Origin: Spiroplasma endosymbiont of Labia minor | GTDB lineage: Bacteria; Bacillota_I; Bacilli_A; Mycoplasmatales; Mycoplasmataceae | Reading direction: 5' to 3' | DNA: 64,000 nt | Assembly (NCBI RefSeq): GCF_964019845.1 | Contig: NZ_OZ026465.1 | Location: 682,001-746,000, forward strand | Part shown: in pieces, positions 59,107-64,000 of the stretch | Layout of the letters: every line of letters starts with the position of its first letter | How positions within the stretch are numbered: the stretch's first letter is position 1 | Program-made: the position numbers and the translations under genes | Notes under the pieces: model-generated | Databases searched by the model: none | Told to the model about the DNA's origin: nothing | Seen by the model: only the letters and a program-made list of their open reading frames with translations

Positions 59107-61266
59107 TTATAATTTAAAGTTTTTAAAACTACCGTCAATTAATGCTTTCGCATCTGAAATATCAGTTAAATAAAAGTCATTATTGAAAGCATTACCTTTA
59201 TTTATTCATGTAATTTTATATGAATGTTCTACATTTGTTAATTGATTGAATAATCCTAAACCGTTATAATTATCTTTAAAAGTAGTATCTCCACTTAATA
59301 AGTTGGCGTTTAATTTTGTTCAGACATCATTTTGTGACATATTGTTTACATCGTCGCTTGCTCTGAATCTAGTAACAGTATCATCACCAAAGCCACTATA
59401 TACAAGCTCATATGAAACACTTTTTATTTTTGTTGTACCATTTTCATATTCTATTTTTCAATTTTTAGGATATCAATTTTTACCCATAATGTCTCCATAG
59501 TATTGACCATATAATCAATCTTCTGGAATTGTTGAATAACTATTTACAAAAATTCCTTGATATTTTTCTAAAGCTAAAGCCTTAGAAAGTTTTCAAAAAA
59601 ATCCGCCTTCAATCATATTATTTCCATCAAATCCAAAAGCCTTATAAACTTGATTTCGATAATCTTCATTTGCATCATCAAATCATAAATCATTTTTTGA
59701 TTCTGCAGTTAATAAATCATTTACCATTGTGTGTTTGTATTGATCATCATTATATTTATCATTTAGTTCTGATTTGGTTGGGTTATCTGTTAATGCATCT
59801 GAATTTTCATAATTTAAATATCATCCTAAAAATTCATTACTCAAATCTAAAATTTCAGCTGATTTATCTTTATTTAATCCAACAGCAATAGCTAAATTAA
59901 ATAAACCAGTTAAACTAGGAATAACAACATCATTATTTAAATCATTTCATTTATCTTTCATTAATGTTTTTGATAAATCATACATTGCATGTGTTGTCTG
60001 TAAAACTTGAACCACTTTTGGGTCAATTGCTCTAAAATAACCACCATTAGTATGTTCTTGACCAGCACCTAAATCAACAAATCCATTTTTTATATTTGGT
60101 TTATCATCCCTCAATAAAGCACCAATTTGATTAATTAGTTTACCATAAAGACCAGTTGACATTGAACTTGTAAAATATGTACCTTGCGGATCACTTGGCG
60201 ATCCGACACCTTCCCCATTGAAATTTAATTGTTCTTGTGTTCTTTTGTTAATTAAATAATATTCATTATTTTCTGTTTTAGCATTTTCTATTTCTGATTT
60301 TGTTCCAACCAAATAATCCATAGCATCTTGACCCATTAGTTGTAAAAATTCTTCATAGTTATTACAAATATATTGTCATGCTCTTTCATATATTTGCGTT
60401 CCAAGTCCAACTTCATCACCCAGAACTGTTTTACCTTTTGTAAACATATTAGGTTTTACTCAAAAATTTTGTAAAGCACCTACTCCTTTTGAAGGATCGC
60501 TTGGATTAATCATTCCAGAAGTTTTTTGTACAGGGAATATATTAGACATAATACTTAAAATTAATTTAGTTTTTTGTAAATCAATAGTTCCTTCAATAAT
60601 TGAACCAATTTGATAAGTATTTGATTTCATTACATTAATATATGAATTTAACTGCTCAGAAAATGTAAGATCATCTTTATTTAAGTCTGATTTTTTTTGC
60701 GTTTTTCTATTTAATTGTGGACCTCAAAAACTAGTTCCATCTAAAGATGTTGCTTTTGAAGTTAAACTATCTGGAACTGCTCAATTTAAGCTAGTATCGT
60801 CGTTTGCATCTTGTATTACAACTTTACCATTTTCGTTTTTTGATTCTTTAAAACCAATTTTAGAATCATCTATAAAATCTAAAACTGTTTTTGTATCGTC
60901 CAATTTATTTTCTTCAAATTTTGATTTGAATTCAGCTGTTCATGATGGCATATCACTTGCCATTTCTTGTTGCGACTCATGTTTTGATGCTTGTGAACTA
61001 TTTAAAAATTGTTCTAAAACATTTGGACCATCAGTTGTTGATGATAACGAATCTGTAGTATTTAGATTCAAATTTTCAGCTCTTTGCAATAAAAGTGTTT
61101 TTGATACATCACTTGTTGCAATATATGCGTCTTGTTCTGGCTTGCTTAATGAATTAATAAATGATTGCTCGTCATCTACAGTGTTATTTTTACCACAAGT
61201 AACAACCATACTAGCTGAAGCAGAAACCAAAGAAACTGTTGCTAAAATGTTTAATAATCTTCTCAT
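59107..61266 (-). CDS. Large lipoprotein co-transcribed with the FtsX-type permease
   Basis: 719 aa. Signal peptide MRRLLNILATVSLVSASAS and lipobox VVTC with Cys24 as the lipidated residue, followed by GKNN. The mature part is hydrophilic, with W- and N-rich stretches, and no recognised domain. Own promoter (-35 TTGACT, -10 TATTAT) and GGGGAA before the ATG. Similar lipoprotein-permease pairs are common in Spiroplasma and mycoplasmas; substrate unknown. Confidence 0.9.
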
Positions 61267-61289
61267 ATTTTATTCCCCTATTTCAATTA

Positions 61290-61317
61290 ATAATATTTTA
61301 AAAAATAAAAAAGTCAA
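61290..61317 (-). promoter_or_regulatory. Promoter of the lipoprotein-permease operon
   Basis: -35 TTGACT (61317-61312), 16-bp spacer, -10 TATTAT (61295-61290), 24 bp before the start codon. Confidence 0.7.
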
Positions 61318-61373
61318 GGTATGATTAAAATAATTTTTTGTTGAAACAATAAAAAAATCAAGCATTTAATTTA

Positions 61374-61382
61374 TGCTAGAAT
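61374..61382 (+). promoter_or_regulatory. Extended -10 of the Nfu-like gene
   Basis: TGCTAGAAT (TGnTAnAAT extended -10), 30 bp before the TTG start; the -35 region (AAATCA) is weak, as is usual with an extended -10. Confidence 0.55.
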
Positions 61383-61412
61383 ATTAACACTTGAAATGAA
61401 TGGTGAATAATT

Positions 61413-61652
61413 TTGGCTTTAGATTTAATTCCAAAAAAAATAAAAGCATTCCTAGACGAAATGCGTATCATAATAAAAATGGACGGTGGCGATATGGAAC
61501 CACTTGGTATTAAAGAAAAAATAGTCTATATTAGATTATTAGGTAATTGTATCAATTGTGGACTAATTGATATTTCATTTAAAGAAGGTATTGAACAAGC
61601 CTTATTAGAAGAATTCCCAGATGAAATTAACGGAATTGAAGTCATCATGTAA
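61413..61652 (+). CDS. NifU C-terminal domain (Nfu-type) Fe-S protein
   Basis: 79 aa, consisting only of the Nfu domain: MDGGDMEPLGIKEKIVYIRLLGNCINCGLIDISFKEGIEQ-type pattern with the CxxC at Cys46/Cys49 that binds a transferable [4Fe-4S] cluster. Start is TTG at 61413 with GGTGA 6 nt upstream; no in-frame ATG lies near. It is convergent with the 5-formyl-THF cyclo-ligase gene and near sufB/sufU, fitting a carrier role after SUF assembly. Confidence 0.92.
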   Translation: MALDLIPKKIKAFLDEMRIIIKMDGGDMEPLGIKEKIVYIRLLGNCINCGLIDISFKEGIEQALLEEFPDEINGIEVIM

Positions 61653-61666
61653 TTTTTGATATAAAA

Positions 61667-62182
61667 TTAAACAGTTTTATAATAATCGTTTAATTCAGTA
61701 ATAATTAAATTCAATTTTTGATCATGTTTTTCAATTGGTAAAGTATGTTCATATTTTTGTATATCATATGCAATACCAACTAAAAACGTTTTGTAATTTA
61801 AAGTATTTATAAATTTATCAAAATGGCCTTTGCCTCTTCCTAATCTGTTAAGTTCTTTATCAAAACTAACTAAAGGAACAATTATTAAATCTAAATTAAC
61901 TTTCAATTCATCATTTTGCGATTTAAATTCAATTGTATCTGTATTTTCATTTATCACAGGAAAAAATAAATTGAATTTATTTTCGTTACATCAATTAATT
62001 ATTTCCTCGGTATTCACTTCAGATGTAATTGTTTTATAAATGCCTATATTTTCAAAATCATTATCATCTATCATTGTGATAATTTTTTTGGCAATAACAT
62101 TTGATAATTCATTTCTCATAGCAGGCGATAATTCATTTCTTTTATTTAAAAATTGTTTTCTAATAAATTGTTTATTTAACAT
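61667..62182 (-). CDS. 5-formyltetrahydrofolate cyclo-ligase
   Basis: 171 aa. N-terminal KQFIRKQFLNKRNELSPAMR (ATP-binding start), central LIIVPLVSFDKELNRLGRGKGHFDKF (the family's G-x-G-x-G-x(2)-D motif) and VGIAYDIQ. It makes 5,10-methenyl-THF from 5-formyl-THF with ATP. Starts 26 nt after the sufB stop, so it is the last gene of the suf transcript. Confidence 0.94.
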
Positions 62183-62208
62183 AAAAAACCTCCTTTAAAT
62201 TAAATAAA

Positions 62209-63624
62209 TTAACCAACAGAGCCTTCCATATCCATTTTGATAAGTTGATTTAGCTCTATTGCATATTCTAGTGGTATTTCTTTTGTAAACGGTTGAATAA
62301 AACCCATAACAATTATTTCTTGCGCTTGTTGTTGAGTCAAACCACGTGATTGCAAATAAAATAATTGTTCATCTGATATTTTTGAAACCGTAGCTTCATG
62401 TTCAATTTGTGATTGGTTATTTAAAACAACATTTTTTGGAATTGTATCGGAATGAGATTGTCTATCTAAAATTAATGTATCACATTCAACTCTTGCTTTT
62501 GAATCTATTGCATTTTCACCTATTTTAACAAAACCACGATAATTTGCTGTACCGCCTTGCAAGGTAATTGATTTTGAAACTATTTTTGATTTGGAATTTT
62601 CACCAAGGTGAATCATTTTGGCACCAGCGTCTTGATAAACACCTTTTTTAGCTACAGCTATAGATATTGTATTTCCTTGACTATTTTTACCCTTTAAAAT
62701 ACAAGATGGATATTTCATATTTATTTTTGAACCAATATTGCCATCAATTCATTCCATTAAACCATCATCATCAACTAATGCTCTTTTGGTTACTAAATTA
62801 ATTACATTATCAGATCAATTTTGCACAGTCGTATAACGAACTTTACTTCTTTTACCCACAAAAATCTCAACAACTGCTGCATGCAAATTATTTTTTGAAT
62901 AAACTGGTGCTGTACATCCCTCAATATAATGTAATTCTGCATCATCATCACAAATAATTAAAGTTCTTTCAAATTGACCAGCTTGTTGATAATTAATTCT
63001 GAAATAAGCTTGCAATGGTCGATCTAATTTTGTATTTTTTGGTACATATATAAACGTACCACCAGATCAAACTGCTGAATTTAGAGCAGCATATTTATTA
63101 TCATTATTAGAAACTAAAGTTGAAAAATATTTACTAAATAATTCAGGATATTTTTTTAGCGCTGTATCGCAATCTGTAAAAATAACGCCCTGATCTGTTA
63201 ATTCTTGCTTCATTTGTTCATAAATAGGTACTGAATCCCATTGTGCATTTACGCCAGACAAAAATTCTTTTTCCGCTTGTGGTAATCCTAATTTATTAAA
63301 AGTGTTTTTGATGTTTTCTGGGACATCATCTCATGAATTTGCAATTTTATTTGACGGCTCTGTATAGTAAAAAATATCTTGAAAATCTATGTCTGCCAAG
63401 TTTGGTCCAAATTTAGGCTGCGAAAAAGCTAAAAAATTAGCTAACGATTTTGTCCTAAACTTCTTCATTCATTCTGGCTCATTCTTATGTTTTGAAAGAA
63501 TGTCTACAACTTCTGAATTTAATCCTTTAGGAATAATTCAATTTGACATTTCGCCATCATTAAAACCATATTTGTACTCTGAAATTTTATTAATATCTTT
63601 TTCTTGTTTTAGTTTTTTTGCCAT
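62209..63624 (-). CDS. sufB: Fe-S cluster assembly protein SufB
   Basis: 471 aa. [19 protein letters not shown] start region, [56 protein letters not shown] (conserved Cys in EGCTAP), and [21 protein letters not shown], all standard SufB. Scaffold of the SufBCD complex on which clusters are built. It follows sufU by 24 nt; sufC, sufD and sufS are presumably further upstream, outside the window. Confidence 0.98.
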
Positions 63625-63648
63625 AAATATACTCCAGACTTAAAAAAA

Positions 63649-64000
63649 TTAATTAAAGGTTTTTAATATATTTTTTATACCATTGACAGCTAGCAATGCA
63701 CAATTAATTCTGTTTGCTTGCTTGTATATAGCATTAAAAGCAATTAATTCATCTAAAATTTCTTCATTTACAGTACTATTGTTTGTAATCAAATTATAAT
63801 AATTTTCTAAAATGTGTAATGCCTCTAAAATCGATTTGTCTTTTAATTGATCCATTAAAATATCACAACTTGAAGTTGCAACAGCACACGCAGTACCTTC
63901 AAATCTAATTAATTTAATTTTGTTTTCATTTGCATTTATTTGAATAGTGATTTCATCTGCACATGTTGTTGATTTTTGAATTTCTATTTTTGAATTATCA
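63649..64000 (-). CDS. sufU: Fe-S scaffold/sulfur-transfer protein SufU, C-terminal part (cut by window edge)
   Basis: 116 residues visible. TTCADEITIQINAN and RFEGTACAVATSSCDIL are the conserved SufU/IscU cysteine segments, and NRINCALLAVNGIKN carries the third cysteine. SufU accepts sulfur from SufS in Gram-positive bacteria and Mollicutes. Start codon lies outside the window. Immediately upstream of sufB in the same direction. Confidence 0.94.
   Translation of the reverse strand, partial: DNSKIEIQKSTTCADEITIQINANENKIKLIRFEGTACAVATSSCDILMDQLKDKSILEALHILENYYNLITNNSTVNEEILDELIAFNAIYKQANRINCALLAVNGIKNILKTFN

Overview
The window comes from a wall-less mollicute that reads UGA as tryptophan (genetic code 4). 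Nearly every long gene here (ileS, adhE, pflB, ftsA, sufB, both giant permeases) is open only if in-frame TGA is read as Trp, and TGG is also used. The DNA is very AT-rich except for the rRNA operon. The gene set and order (mraZ-rsmH-ftsA-ftsZ-sepF ... ileS, DUF177-rpmF, sufU-sufB, lipoproteins with many FtsX-like permeases) suggest the Spiroplasma/Entomoplasma/mycoides side of the Mollicutes. I cannot name a species. Only two protein genes, a cytosine methyltransferase and an Nfu-type Fe-S protein, are on the plus strand; everything else, including the rRNAs, is on the minus strand.

Layout. 1-7.7 kb: cell-division (dcw) cluster, transcribed from a promoter beside two MraZ boxes, followed by an alpha/beta hydrolase, a small coiled-coil protein and ileS (cut by the window edge). 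7.9-17.2 kb: surface-protein island, an operon of lipoprotein, 928-aa membrane-anchored protein, 691-aa surface protein and 498-aa polytopic membrane protein, plus a partial tandem duplication upstream with an intact second lipoprotein and a decayed truncated copy of the 928-aa gene. 17.3-23.7 kb: rpmF, DUF177 gene, a free-standing protein resembling the N-terminal half of PheT, and a 1355-aa FtsX-type permease. 23.8-29.2 kb: defence island with a divergent Sau3AI-like restriction enzyme/methyltransferase pair, a DUF262-DUF1524 gene broken by two nonsense codons, and a ridA remnant.

29.4-36.6 kb: mixed-acid fermentation block ackA-pflB-(glycyl-radical gene)-pflA-adhE. Pyruvate formate-lyase is split: the large gene ends before the glycyl-radical domain, and that domain is a separate 82-aa gene with its own strong ribosome-binding site. 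Together the block should turn pyruvate into acetyl-CoA and formate, then acetate (ATP) or ethanol (NAD+ regeneration). 36.9-42.2 kb: 16S-23S-5S rRNA operon with no tRNA in the spacer. 42.2-43.0 kb: about 0.7 kb of AT-rich DNA without a recognisable gene.

43.0-49.9 kb: housekeeping genes (membrane protein with low-complexity tail, gapN, rRNA/tRNA methyltransferase, unknown protein, dimeric dUTPase, pgi, S1-domain protein). 50.0-54.7 kb: N-acetylmuramic acid utilisation, an RpiR-type regulator, PTS EIIBC, murQ, a 77-aa membrane protein and a TauE/SafE-type transporter, with a palindromic operator over the PTS promoter. This is notable in an organism without a cell wall. 54.7-61.3 kb: lipoprotein and 1441-aa FtsX-type permease operon. 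61.4-64 kb: Fe-S assembly genes (nfu-like, sufB, sufU) and 5-formyl-THF cyclo-ligase.

Most interesting points: the split pyruvate formate-lyase, the MurNAc operon with a linked TauE-type transporter, the free-standing PheT-like protein, and the duplicated surface-protein locus with a recurrent short motif.
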